In this document: piece after piece, positions 1 through 8,860 of the stretch
Numbering within the stretch: the stretch's first letter is position 1
Layout of the letters: each line of letters begins with the position of its first letter
Source: Rhodovibrionaceae bacterium
Lineage (GTDB): Bacteria; Pseudomonadota; Alphaproteobacteria; Kiloniellales; DSM-21159
Length of the DNA: 64,000 nt
Assembly: GCA_028279885.1 (NCBI GenBank)
Contig: JANQMX010000058.1
Span: 62,001 to 126,000, forward strand
Direction: 5' to 3'
Made by a program: the position numbers and the translations under genes
The notes under the pieces: model-generated
What the model saw: the letters and a program-made list of their open reading frames with translations, nothing else
Database searches by the model: none
What the model was told of the DNA's origin: nothing

Positions 1-131
1 TCAGCTCTCTGCACGCGGACAGTCCGCGAGCCCGTGATCAGCTTCAGGAAAGCGTGGCTCCGGCGGACGCGCGCGCTATCCTCTCGAGCGTTCGGTGAGC
101 GCAGTCGCCTCGGAACCACCGCGGGAGAGAT

Positions 132-1406
132 ATGAGCCAAGGATCCTCAGACGCAGCCTCTTTGCCGCCCCTCGATCTCGAAGGCTTGTCCCTCTGGCTG
201 GTGGAGCGGGGCATGCGGGGGCAACGGCTGGGTGAGCAGATCGCTGGGTTCTGCCGACGGATCTACGACGCCGGCTTTCCGATGAAGCGGGCGCAGATGG
301 GCATGTACACGCTCCATCCCCGCTACGGCTCGCACACCTTCGTCTGGCGGCCCGAGGTCGAGGGGATCGAGCATGTTCCGCGTGAGCACGCGGTCCAAAG
401 CCGCGACGTCTACCTCAAGAGCCCGGTCCACCATATGCGCAGCAGGGGCCTTCTGGCGCTGCGCCGGCGGCTCGATGTCGAAGACCCGGAGGAATTCGTT
501 CTCTTCCCCGAGCTGCGTGCGGAAGGGCTGGTCGACTATGCGGCCTTCATCGTGCCCTACGATCCGGTGCAGGTGGCGGCCCTCGCCAAGGGGGCGGGCG
601 CGGCCGGCGACACGCCCGGTCCAGGCGGCGCAATCGACGGCATCTTCTTCTCCTGCGCCACCGACCGGCCCGAAGGCTTCGACCAGCGACAGCTCGATCA
701 GGTGGCTGCGATGCTCCCTTATCTCGCGATCTGCGCCAAATCGCGCCTAACCTACGACGTCGCGAGCACCGTGCTGGAGACCTACCTCGGCCGGGATGCA
801 GGCAAGCGGGTTCTGACCGGCGCGATCGAGCGCGGCTCGGCCGAGGCCATTCGCGCCGTGATCTGGTTTTCCGACCTGCGCGGCTTCACCAAGCTGACCG
901 ACAGCCTGCCGCGGGACGTTCTCGTCGCCACGCTCAACGACTATCTCGAGGCGATGGCAGAGCCGGTCCAGGCGCACCATGGCCAGATCCTCAAGTTCAT
1001 GGGCGACGGGCTGCTGGCCACCTTCGACCTGACGGGCAGGGACGACGCAGAAGTCTGCCGGGACGCCCTTGCGGCGGCGGCAGAGCTGCGCGCCGCTCTT
1101 CCCGGCCTCAACGAGGCGCGCGAGGCGGCCGGCAAGCCTATCATGGACTTCGGCCTGGCGCTGCACCTGGGCGAGGTCTTCTACGGCAACATTGGCGCCA
1201 GCGAGCGATTGGACTTCACCGTGGTCGGGCCGGCGGTCAACGAGGCGAGCCGAATTCAGGCACTCTGCAAGGAGCTCGACCGCAGCATCCTCGCCTCCAG
1301 CAGCGTGCGCGCCGCCGCGGGCGATGACTGCGGCTTGGAGTCGCTCGGCTTTCACGCCCTGCGCGGTGTGCGCAAGCCGCAGGAGCTCTTCGGGCTCGCG
1401 GATTGA
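132..1406 (+). CDS. Class III adenylate/guanylate cyclase with N-terminal sensor region
   Basis: 424 residues. The C-terminal third is a class III nucleotide cyclase domain (about residues 240-400): the FSDLRGF motif carries the first metal Asp (D248), KFMGDG carries K288 and the second metal Asp (D292), and DFTVVGPAVNEASR is the purine/transition-state segment. K288 and the Asp of DFTVVG suggest ATP as substrate, so cAMP is the likely product (inference). The N-terminal 220 residues have no membrane segment and look like the GAF-like sensor region common in rhizobial cyclases; the ligand is unknown. A GGGAGA ribosome site lies just upstream of the ATG. Bases 1-131 hold no supportable gene. 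Confidence 0.93.
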   Translation: MSQGSSDAASLPPLDLEGLSLWLVERGMRGQRLGEQIAGFCRRIYDAGFPMKRAQMGMYTLHPRYGSHTFVWRPEVEGIEHVPREHAVQSRDVYLKSPVHHMRSRGLLALRRRLDVEDPEEFVLFPELRAEGLVDYAAFIVPYDPVQVAALAKGAGAAGDTPGPGGAIDGIFFSCATDRPEGFDQRQLDQVAAMLPYLAICAKSRLTYDVASTVLETYLGRDAGKRVLTGAIERGSAEAIRAVIWFSDLRGFTKLTDSLPRDVLVATLNDYLEAMAEPVQAHHGQILKFMGDGLLATFDLTGRDDAEVCRDALAAAAELRAALPGLNEAREAAGKPIMDFGLALHLGEVFYGNIGASERLDFTVVGPAVNEASRIQALCKELDRSILASSSVRAAAGDDCGLESLGFHALRGVRKPQELFGLAD

Positions 1407-1465
1407 GGCGGGCGTGGGCTGCGGTGTTCAATGAGGGACGGTCGTGCCTCAACGCCAGAGCATAC

Positions 1466-1897
1466 TTACTTCGATGTGTAGCCCTTTGGGTCTTCCGGTG
1501 AGGTCAGCAGCGTGCCCTCGTACTTCGGAAGATCGTCATCGATCTGAAGCCAGGGAAGCTTGCTCTGATAGTTGACGTGAAACGTCGGTTTGAAGTTCTC
1601 CGGGTCTTCCAAAGACGCGGCGTAGAGATGCATCCCGCCAGGGTAATGATCCGCTTCGAAGCCCATCGGGGACCCACATGTGGCGCAGAAGTGTCGCCGT
1701 ACGCCTTTGGAGCTCTCGAACGTCTTCAGCGCCTGCCCCAGCCATCGGAAATTTTCGATGGGGACGCCGAGCCAGGCGACCAGCGGGGCGGCACAGTTGC
1801 GGCGGCAATCGTCGCAATGGCAATAGCAGGCCCAGGTCGCGTCGCCTTCGTACGCCCAGCGTGTGTCTCCGCAGAGGCAACGGCCTCGTCGTGTCAT
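1466..1897 (-). CDS. GFA-family (glutathione-dependent formaldehyde-activating-like) zinc protein
   Basis: 143 residues from the ATG at 1897; the open frame continues upstream, but the family homology begins at MTRRGRC. Three cysteine clusters, CLCG near the N-terminus, CYCHCDDC around residues 30-37 and CATCG near residue 73, match the zinc-binding pattern of the Mss4-like GFA fold. Such proteins are usually annotated as formaldehyde-activating enzymes, but most members have no shown activity, so the substrate is open. It begins 8 bases after the cupin gene stops, so the two are probably co-transcribed. Confidence 0.88.
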   Translation of the reverse strand: MTRRGRCLCGDTRWAYEGDATWACYCHCDDCRRNCAAPLVAWLGVPIENFRWLGQALKTFESSKGVRRHFCATCGSPMGFEADHYPGGMHLYAASLEDPENFKPTFHVNYQSKLPWLQIDDDLPKYEGTLLTSPEDPKGYTSK

Positions 1898-1905
1898 CTC
1901 AATCC

Positions 1906-2301
1906 TCAGCCACCCTCGCGCGGGTCCTCGGCGGTGGAGTGGTCGGTCGGCTGCGGCGTCATGGTCATGACGGTAACGCCGGTCGCGGACTCGAAGCGGT
2001 GCCAGCAGCCCTGGGGCACTACGGTCACCATGCCGGCCGTCATCTCCAGCACCTGTGGCCCGGTCTCGGTCATGATGGTGAGGCGGGTCGCGCCGTCGAT
2101 CACTTGCACCAGCTCGTCGCCGTTGGTGTGACGCTCCCAGGCACTCTCGCCCTGGAAGCTGCCGGCGAAGACCCCGCCGTCCTGGGTTTCCACCAAGGTC
2201 GCGAAGGTGCCGTCCAGCTCGTCTTCGCTCATGTCCGCCCGGCGGCCGGTCAGCATCTTCTTGCCGGCCAGCGCCTCGGAAATCTTCACTGCTGCAACCA
2301 T
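1906..2301 (-). CDS. Small cupin-domain protein
   Basis: 131 residues, a single cupin barrel. The GDELVQVIDG stretch (about residues 60-70) and the later PQGCWHRFE stretch (about 95-104) match the two cupin motifs, with a Glu and a His available for metal. The tail is Pro/Asp-rich. It is the first gene of a two-gene minus-strand unit with the GFA protein. No specific reaction can be assigned; small single-domain cupins are commonly annotated as metal-dependent sugar or thiol modifying enzymes. Confidence 0.85.
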   Translation of the reverse strand: MVAAVKISEALAGKKMLTGRRADMSEDELDGTFATLVETQDGGVFAGSFQGESAWERHTNGDELVQVIDGATRLTIMTETGPQVLEMTAGMVTVVPQGCWHRFESATGVTVMTMTPQPTDHSTAEDPREGG

Positions 2302-2545
2302 CCTTCAGCCTCCTCCCGTCCGGGCTTTCGAAAGTTTCCTGCTTAGAAAGATGAGGCAATCGCGATCGGCTGCCAAGCACGCAGGCCGTATTTCGGCTAT
2401 TCAGATTTGAAGATCAACGCGGGCTGAGTCTGTCTCCATTGCAAAGCTGTAATTTGACAGTTCTGTGATGAAGCGCACAGGCAGACGAGGCGAAAGAGCC
2501 TATGCCTGCTGTGAAATCGACAAATCACCTTGGGACGTTGCCTGT

Positions 2546-3178
2546 ATGACCATCTCCTTTGCTTTGCGTCCGGCTCGGCCGGAAGACTGCAAGGATATCG
2601 CCAAGCTCTTCCTGATCTCCTCCGACGGGCTGGCCGAGTACATTTGGAGCGGCCTGGCCGAGCCCGGCGCTGATCTGGCAGAGGTCGGTGCCCAGCGCTA
2701 CGCGCGGGCAGGTGTGCCCTTCTCCTATGAAAAGTGCCTGCTTGCCGTCTCGGGAGAGGAGGTGCTGGGCATGCTGCACAGCTTCCCCATACCGTCCCGC
2801 GATGAAGAGGACGTGGAGGAAGACCCGGTGCTGCGGCCCTACGCGGAGCTCGAGGACGCCGGCAGCCTGTATGTCTCCGCCGTGGCGCTCTATCCGCAGT
2901 ACCGCGGCAACGGCATCGGCACCTTGCTGCTCGCGGCGGCGGACGAGGAGGCGCGGCGGCAAGAGCTGCCGCGCGTGAGTTTGATTTGCTTCGAGAAGAA
3001 CGAGGGCGCCATGCGGCTTTATCGTCGTTTCGGCTATCGCGAAGTCGATCGTCGCCCGCTGGTGCCGCATCCCTGTCTGCACTACGACGAAGGCGATGCC
3101 GTTCTTCTGGCCAAAGACGCCCAGGTCTTCGGGCAGCAAGAGACGGACCCGATGAGTCCGAGACTCGCAACGCTCTAG
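2546..3178 (+). CDS. GNAT family N-acetyltransferase
   Basis: 210 residues from the ATG at 2546, where the family pattern begins (MTISFALRPARPEDCKDI); an upstream in-frame ATG at 2465 would add 27 residues without homology. Acetyl-CoA motif A is seen as VALYPQYRGNGIGTLLL near residue 115, followed by the FEKNEGAMRLYRRFGY motif B region. The central acidic stretch (EEDVEEDP) is unusual but lies between strands. The substrate is unknown. Its end overlaps the convergent downstream acetyltransferase by 4 bases. Confidence 0.87.
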   Translation: MTISFALRPARPEDCKDIAKLFLISSDGLAEYIWSGLAEPGADLAEVGAQRYARAGVPFSYEKCLLAVSGEEVLGMLHSFPIPSRDEEDVEEDPVLRPYAELEDAGSLYVSAVALYPQYRGNGIGTLLLAAADEEARRQELPRVSLICFEKNEGAMRLYRRFGYREVDRRPLVPHPCLHYDEGDAVLLAKDAQVFGQQETDPMSPRLATL

Positions 3179-3702
3179 TCGACCCCGGCCAACTTGCTTC
3201 GCCGCTCCAGGCGGATGACGTCGCGCCACTGGCCGGCCATGGGGCCTAGCGGCATGCGCCCGATCTTCTCCCGCGTGCCGTAGGCCCGGAAGCCGTGGCG
3301 CTCATGCAGGGCAAGGCTGGCCCGGTTCTCTGGGAAGATGCCGGCCTGCAGGGTCCAGATGCCGGCCGCTTCCGAGCTGGCGATCACGGCCTCCAGAAGG
3401 GCCGAACCAACTCCGCGCCCTTGCGCTGCCTCGGAAACGTAGACGCTCACCTCGGCAACCCCCTCATAGACCTTGCGCGGCGAGATTGAGGAGAGAGCGG
3501 CCCAGCCCAGCAGCCTCGTGCTGGCGAGCGCGACAAGCCGGCAGTCCGGACGGTACTTCGCATCGAAGGCAAGCCAGCTTGGCGCCTGGCTCTCGAAGGT
3601 CGCGTGGCCTGCGTCGATGCCTTCCTGGTAGATCCGCAGTACCTCGGCGCCGTGCGAGGTGGTCATGGGGCGGATTTCGAGCGGTGGAGAGCTTGCGATC
3701 AT
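3175..3702 (-). CDS. GNAT acetyltransferase, phosphinothricin/methionine-sulfoximine acetyltransferase type
   Basis: 175 residues from the ATG at 3702; the ORF extends to 3855, but the family starts at LEIRPM. The order IRPM..., IYQEGIDAGHATFE, VYVSEAAQGRGVGSALL (motif A) and FPENRASLALHERHGF (motif B) is the pattern of PAT/MddA-like enzymes that acetylate amino-acid analogues. The true substrate is not readable. It converges on the preceding GNAT gene with a 4-base overlap and diverges from the DMT exporter at 3839. Confidence 0.88.
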   Translation of the reverse strand: MIASSPPLEIRPMTTSHGAEVLRIYQEGIDAGHATFESQAPSWLAFDAKYRPDCRLVALASTRLLGWAALSSISPRKVYEGVAEVSVYVSEAAQGRGVGSALLEAVIASSEAAGIWTLQAGIFPENRASLALHERHGFRAYGTREKIGRMPLGPMAGQWRDVIRLERRSKLAGVD

Positions 3703-3838
3703 GACCGGGGCTGCCTGTGGCTCGCTTTCCTGGATAGGATAGCGCAGGCAGCCGGAGCCCGCACAAGACCCGGATAGAACGGGGCAGGTCCGCGGACTAC
3801 AGGAGGGTGGTGACGTCTTCAGAAAGGATGGAGGGAGC

Positions 3839-4765
3839 ATGGGCGGCCAGCGCATGGGGCTGACGGAATGGGCATTGCTGCTGGCACTGTCCCTGGTTTG
3901 GGGCGGATCGTTCTTCTTCGTCGAGATTGGCCTGGAGGGGCTAGGACCCTACAGCATCGTTGCTGTCCGGGTTGGGCTGGGCGCGCTCGGTTTGCTGTTC
4001 TTTCTGAGGCTGCGGGGTTTGGCCTTGCCCGAAAGCCGTGCGGACTGGAGGGCGCTCCTGGTCATGGGTCTGTTGAACAACGCCATTCCCTTCAGCCTGA
4101 TCGCCTGGGGGCAGGTGCGCATCGACAGCGGCTTGGCCTCCATCTTCAATGCCACCACGCCGCTCTTCACTCTCGTGGTTGCGCATCTCTGCACCCGGGA
4201 CGAGCGCCTGACGCCGCTCAAGAGTCTCGGCGTCCTGCTCGGCCTTCTCGGCGTGGCCGTTTTGATCGGACCGGACCTGGGCGAAGGGGCGGGCGGCAGC
4301 CTCTGGGGACAGGTGGCCGTGCTCGGCGCGGCCTGCTCCTATGCCTTCGCCAGCGTTTGGGGCCGGCGTTTGCGGCACCTGTCGCCCGCCGTGGCCGCAA
4401 CCGGCATGCTGCTTTGCTCGTCCGCCGTTATGGTGCCGTTTGCGCTCCTGGTCGAACCGCCGCCGGCTGTGCTTCCGTCGCCCTCCGTTCTAGCCGCCCT
4501 GGTGGGCCTCGGTCTGCTCAGCACCTCACTGGCCTATCTCCTCTACTTCGAAATCCTGGCCCGGGCCGGTGCCGTCAATCTGATGCTAGTGACCTTTCTC
4601 ATTCCGCTCAGTGCCTTAGCGCTCGGCGTACTCTTCTTGCATGAGCCTTTGGAGATGAGTGCGCTGCTCGGCCTCGCCCTGATCTTCGCCGGACTTGCGG
4701 CGGTCCAGGCGCAAGGGCGTGTCTCAGCCGCCAAGCCACACCGTACGCCACGGGAGAAACGATGA
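3839..4765 (+). CDS. EamA/DMT-family inner-membrane exporter
   Basis: 308 residues with ten predicted hydrophobic helices arranged as two EamA repeats (about residues 8-140 and 150-290), the drug/metabolite transporter fold. A good GGAGG site ends about 5 bases before the ATG. The last four bases overlap the start of the downstream oxygenase (ATGA), so these two genes are translationally coupled. The cargo is unknown; amino acids or their derivatives are common for the family. Confidence 0.9.
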   Translation: MGGQRMGLTEWALLLALSLVWGGSFFFVEIGLEGLGPYSIVAVRVGLGALGLLFFLRLRGLALPESRADWRALLVMGLLNNAIPFSLIAWGQVRIDSGLASIFNATTPLFTLVVAHLCTRDERLTPLKSLGVLLGLLGVAVLIGPDLGEGAGGSLWGQVAVLGAACSYAFASVWGRRLRHLSPAVAATGMLLCSSAVMVPFALLVEPPPAVLPSPSVLAALVGLGLLSTSLAYLLYFEILARAGAVNLMLVTFLIPLSALALGVLFLHEPLEMSALLGLALIFAGLAAVQAQGRVSAAKPHRTPREKR

Positions 4766-5487
4766 TGAAGAGGGAACCCGCACTGTCCGCTCTCGACTGG
4801 CCGCACATTATCGAGTCGATCGATGCGCGTGGCTTCGCCGTCACGCCGCCGCTTCTGGACCAGGCCACCTGTCGGTCGCTGCGCCGGCTCTATGACGATG
4901 AAGCACGCTTTCGCAAGCGGGTCGTGATGGCGCGTCAGAGCTACGGGCAGGGCGAGTATCAGTACTTCGCGAACCCCTTGCCGGATACTGTCGAGGCACT
5001 GCGCCAAGCCTGCTATCCGCCTTTGGCGACGCTGGCCAATCGTTGGGAAGAGGCGCTTGGGCGCCCTCCGAGCTTTCCCGACAGCCTGGACCGCTACCTC
5101 GCCCAATGCCACGAAGCCGGGCAGTGCCGGCCGACTCCTCTGATGCTCCGCTATGGCCCTGGCGACTACAACCGCCTGCATCAGGACCTCTACGGGCCGC
5201 TGCACTTCCCTCTGCAGATGGCGGTGCTGCTTAGCCAGCCGAACACGGGTGAGGACGGCGGTGAGTTCGAGGGCGGCGAGTTCGTGCTGACCGAGCAGCG
5301 CGCGCGGGTACAGTCGCGTGTCCAGGTGGTGCCGCTCAAGCAGGGCCAGGCCGTGATCTTCTGCGTCAATCAGCGGCCGGCGCGGGGCAGCCGCGGCGTC
5401 CACCGCGTCACCATGCGCCACGGCGTCAGCGAACTGCGCTCGGGCGAGCGCTTCACCCTCGGCATCATCTTCCACGACGCGGCCTGA
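4762..5487 (+). CDS. 2OG-Fe(II) oxygenase (prolyl-hydroxylase-like fold)
   Basis: 241 residues. The iron triad can be read as H140 and D142 in NRLHQDLYG and H214 in GVHRVT; R230 in the SGERF segment fits the 2-oxoglutarate-binding Arg. The double GGEFEGGEF strand is typical of the prolyl-4-hydroxylase-like families. It overlaps the DMT exporter by 4 bases (ATGA), so hydroxylation and export of one small molecule is a reasonable but untested idea. It also lies just upstream of the ATP-grasp/Anbu cluster; a link to that cluster is possible but not shown. Confidence 0.88.
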   Translation: MMKREPALSALDWPHIIESIDARGFAVTPPLLDQATCRSLRRLYDDEARFRKRVVMARQSYGQGEYQYFANPLPDTVEALRQACYPPLATLANRWEEALGRPPSFPDSLDRYLAQCHEAGQCRPTPLMLRYGPGDYNRLHQDLYGPLHFPLQMAVLLSQPNTGEDGGEFEGGEFVLTEQRARVQSRVQVVPLKQGQAVIFCVNQRPARGSRGVHRVTMRHGVSELRSGERFTLGIIFHDAA

Positions 5488-5570
5488 TTTCGAGCAGTTC
5501 CTCACGTTTTCGGCGGTCTCGCGTCAACGCACAATTGACCGCGCTGCCGTTGGACCGCCATGCTGACGGC

Positions 5571-7028
5571 ATGGATATGGAACAGGGGCGCCAATTGGCG
5601 CAGAGCTTCGATGAGATGGGCGGGCCGGGGGGCGACTGCCGCCCGCAGTACCGGGTCATTCGGAGCTGGCTGGATGGGGCGGAGAGCGAGCTGCTGCGTC
5701 TCAAGCGCGAGGAAGCGGAACAACTCTTCCGGCAGATCGGTATTACCTTTGCCGTCTACACCGAAGGCGGCGATCCCGAGCGCCTGATTCCCTTCGATCT
5801 CATCCCGCGCATCCTCGACGGGCAGGAATGGGACTATCTCGAGCGCGGCCTGGTTCAGCGGGTGCAGGCCCTCAACGCCTTCGTCGCCGACGTCTACCAC
5901 GAGCGCGAGATCGTCAAGGCCGGCAAGGTCCCCGAAGCCCTGGTGCTGCATAACGAGAGCTTCGAAGCCGAGATGCAGGGCTTCACCGTGCCCCAAGAGG
6001 TCTACACCCACATCGCCGGCATCGACATCGTGCGCACCGGGCCCAAGGAGTTCTTCGTGCTGGAGGACAACTGCCGCACGCCCTCCGGCGTCTCCTACAT
6101 GCTGGAGGACCGCGAGGTCACCATGCGGCTGTTCCCCGAGCTCTTCGGCCAGCACAGCGTGCGCCCGGTCTCGCACTATCCCGACGAGTTGCTCGAGACC
6201 CTGCGCTCGGTCGCGCCGGAGCGCTGCAGCGGTGAGCCGACCATCGTCCTGCTGACGCCCGGGCAGTTCAACAGCGCCTACTACGAGCACTCCTTTCTGG
6301 CCGACGAGATGGGGGTGGAGCTGGTCGAGGGCAGCGACCTGATCGTCGAGGATGCCGTGGTCTACATGCGCACCACCGAGGGCCTGCGCCGGGTCGACGT
6401 CATTTACCGGCGCATCGACGATGCCTTCCTCGACCCGCTGACCTTCAACCCCGACTCCATGCTGGGCGTGGCCGGTCTGATGCAGGCCTATCGGACGGGC
6501 AACGTCACCCTGGCCAATGCGCCCGGCGCCGGCATCTGCGACGACAAGGCGATCTATACCTTCGTTCCCGAGATGGTGCGCTTCTACCTCGGCGAAGAGC
6601 CGATGCTGAACAACGTGCCGACCTACAACTGCGCCAAGGAGGAGGAGCGGCACTACGTTCTCGACAACCTCTCGGAGCTCGTGATCAAACTGGTGCACGG
6701 CTCCGGCGGCTACGGCATGCTGGTCGGTCCCAGGGCGAGCGAGGCGGAACTTGGCGAGTTCGCCACGCGCATCAAAGCCAAGCCGGAGGCCTACATCGCC
6801 CAGCCGACCCTGGCTCTCTCCACCTGTCCGACCTTCGTCGACACCGGCATCGCCCCCCGCCACGTCGACCTCAGGCCCTTCGTTCTGGTCGGTGACCGGG
6901 TCCGGGTGGTGCCCGGCGGCCTGACCCGCGTGGCGTTGCGCGAAGGCTCTCTGGTGGTCAACTCAAGCCAAGGCGGCGGTACCAAGGACACCTGGGTCAT
7001 CGATCTGCCGGAAGAGCCGTCGTCGTGA
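5571..7028 (+). CDS. Circularly permuted ATP-grasp protein (DUF404/DUF407)
   Basis: 485 residues from ATG 5571; a TTG at 5535 would add 12 residues, and neither start has a clear ribosome site. The protein matches the circularly permuted ATP-grasp family: FAVYTEGGDPERLIPFDLIPRI near the N-terminus, VLEDNCRTPSGVSYMLEDR in the middle, and LVIKLVHGSGGYGMLVGP toward the C-terminus, which would supply the ATP-binding loop. The family is predicted to form amide/peptide bonds on an unknown substrate. It overlaps the alpha-E gene by 4 bases and is the first gene of the four-gene unit with alpha-E, transglutaminase and Anbu. Confidence 0.92.
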   Translation: MDMEQGRQLAQSFDEMGGPGGDCRPQYRVIRSWLDGAESELLRLKREEAEQLFRQIGITFAVYTEGGDPERLIPFDLIPRILDGQEWDYLERGLVQRVQALNAFVADVYHEREIVKAGKVPEALVLHNESFEAEMQGFTVPQEVYTHIAGIDIVRTGPKEFFVLEDNCRTPSGVSYMLEDREVTMRLFPELFGQHSVRPVSHYPDELLETLRSVAPERCSGEPTIVLLTPGQFNSAYYEHSFLADEMGVELVEGSDLIVEDAVVYMRTTEGLRRVDVIYRRIDDAFLDPLTFNPDSMLGVAGLMQAYRTGNVTLANAPGAGICDDKAIYTFVPEMVRFYLGEEPMLNNVPTYNCAKEEERHYVLDNLSELVIKLVHGSGGYGMLVGPRASEAELGEFATRIKAKPEAYIAQPTLALSTCPTFVDTGIAPRHVDLRPFVLVGDRVRVVPGGLTRVALREGSLVVNSSQGGGTKDTWVIDLPEEPSS

Positions 7029-7966
7029 TGCTGAGCCGCACCGCCAACAACCTCTTCTGGATGGCGCGCTACATGGAGCGCGCCGAGTTTGTCGCGCGCC
7101 TTCTCGAGGTCGCCTTGCAGATGTCCGGCATGAAGTCGCGGGAGGGGCGCACCGAGTGGAACTCGGCGCTGATCGCTTCGGGCTGCGAAGCCGGCTATTT
7201 CGCCAAGTACGACGAGGTGACGGCCCGCGACGTCGTCGACTATCTGGCGCGCGATCCGGACAATCCCTCCAGCATCTATTCCTGCCTTTCGACCGCTCGG
7301 CAGAATGGCCGCAGCGTGCGCACGGCGCTGACCGTCGATACCTGGGAGGCGATCAATGGCACCTGGCTCGACATCCAGGTGGCCGGCCGGCAGCGCTTCG
7401 CCATCGAGAATCTCGACAACATGTTGAGCTGGGTGAAGCGTCGGGCCCTGCAATTCAACGGTGCCTACAACAACACCATGCTGCGCGGCGACGCCTTCTA
7501 TTTCTGTCGCCTGGGCACCTATCTGGAGCGTGCCGACAACACGGCCCGTATCCTGGACGTCAAGTATCACGTCCTCCTGCCGGAGTACGAGCAGGTCGGC
7601 GGCCTGCTCGACTATTATCACTGGCGGGCGATCCTGCGCTCCGTTTCGGCGCTTAGGGCCTATCACCGCTTCTACCGCGATCGCATCTCGCCCTGGAACG
7701 TGGCGGAGTTGCTCATCCTCCAGCCGCAGCTCCCGCGCTCGTTGCGCGGCTGCTACGATCAGGTGACGGGCAATCTCGACCTCTTGGCCGGCCAATACGG
7801 TGGACAAACCGGGGAATGTCATCGTTTGGCGGGGGAATACCATGCGCGACTGCGCTATGGCAGAATCCAGGATGTTTTCGATAGTGGTTTGCACGAGTTC
7901 CTGACCGAGACGATCGATCGCTCCATCGTGCTCGGCAAGGAAATCCAGCGCTTCTATCTGATGTAG
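7025..7966 (+). CDS. Alpha-E domain protein (DUF403)
   Basis: 313 residues, mostly helical, beginning MLSRTANNLFWMARYMERAE, the signature N-terminus of alpha-E (DUF403) proteins. Other conserved stretches are SWVKRRALQFNGAYNNTMLR and FYFCRLGTYLERADNTARILDVKYH. No catalytic motif is visible, and the family is considered an all-alpha partner of the circularly permuted ATP-grasp. The 4-base overlap with that gene points to fixed stoichiometry or a complex. The next gene starts 34 bases on. Confidence 0.93.
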   Translation: MMLSRTANNLFWMARYMERAEFVARLLEVALQMSGMKSREGRTEWNSALIASGCEAGYFAKYDEVTARDVVDYLARDPDNPSSIYSCLSTARQNGRSVRTALTVDTWEAINGTWLDIQVAGRQRFAIENLDNMLSWVKRRALQFNGAYNNTMLRGDAFYFCRLGTYLERADNTARILDVKYHVLLPEYEQVGGLLDYYHWRAILRSVSALRAYHRFYRDRISPWNVAELLILQPQLPRSLRGCYDQVTGNLDLLAGQYGGQTGECHRLAGEYHARLRYGRIQDVFDSGLHEFLTETIDRSIVLGKEIQRFYLM

Positions 7967-8000
7967 GCTTGGTGCAGGCAGTTTGGGGAGTGCCGAGAGG

Positions 8001-8840
8001 ATGCGACTGCAGGTACAGCACCGCACGGCCTATCGCTACGATGCGCCCATTCCCTATGCCATACAGAACATTCGCCTTTCGCCGCGGCCTTTTCGCGGCC
8101 TGCGGGTGATCCGCTGGTCGATCAAAGGCGAGACGGGCAACGAGCTGCCGAGCTACATCGACGGCTACGGCAACATCATCCACTGCCATACCGTCAACCG
8201 TTGGCATCAGCAGGCGGCCATTGTCGTTTCCGGTGAAGTGGAAACCCACGACACCCATGGCATGGTCAGCGCACCGGAACCGCTGCCACCCTTCTTTTTC
8301 CGGCGGAATACGCCTCTGACGGAGCCCTGCGAGGCCTTGCGGGCGCTGGCCGCCGAAGGCGAGGGACTCTCGAGCCTGCTCGACCGGTTGCACGACCTGA
8401 TGGAGCGCATCCCCCGGCGTGTCATCTATGAAATCGGCGAAACCCATGCCGCCACGACGGCGAGCGAGGCATTGGCGGCAGGGCGCGGCGTGTGCCAGGA
8501 CCACGCCCACGTCTTCATTGCTTGCGCGCGTCTGCTCGACGTGCCGGCACGCTACGTCAGCGGCTATCTCTGGACCGGCAGCGAGGAGAACTTCGAGGCC
8601 AGCCACGCCTGGGCCGAAGCCTTTGTCCCCGATCTCGGCTGGGTCGGTTTCGATCCGGCCAACGGCGTCTCGCCGACGGCGGCTTATGTCCGCACTGCGG
8701 TCGGCCTGGACTACTGGTCGGCGGCCCCACTCAGGGGCTTGCGGCAGGGGACGGCCCGGGAAACACTCGAGGTCTCTGTGCAGGTCACCGCTGTCGCTGG
8801 GCAAGAGCAGAGCCAGAGCCAGCAGCAGGTGGTTTCGTGA
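8001..8840 (+). CDS. Transglutaminase-like cysteine protease
   Basis: 279 residues from the ATG at 8001, where the Bact_transglu_N strand pattern (MRLQVQHRTAYRYD) begins; GGGAG lies 10 bases upstream. The papain-like core follows with the triad C165 (GVCQDHAH), H202 (ASHAWAEA) and D218 (FDPANG). There is no signal peptide, so it acts in the cytoplasm. The C-terminal 15 residues are Gln/Ser-rich. The family is predicted to cleave or rearrange peptide amide bonds. It is the third gene of the Anbu-associated unit, with 20 bases to the Anbu gene. Confidence 0.93.
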   Translation: MRLQVQHRTAYRYDAPIPYAIQNIRLSPRPFRGLRVIRWSIKGETGNELPSYIDGYGNIIHCHTVNRWHQQAAIVVSGEVETHDTHGMVSAPEPLPPFFFRRNTPLTEPCEALRALAAEGEGLSSLLDRLHDLMERIPRRVIYEIGETHAATTASEALAAGRGVCQDHAHVFIACARLLDVPARYVSGYLWTGSEENFEASHAWAEAFVPDLGWVGFDPANGVSPTAAYVRTAVGLDYWSAAPLRGLRQGTARETLEVSVQVTAVAGQEQSQSQQQVVS

Positions 8841-8860
8841 GGACGATTCAAGGGAATGCC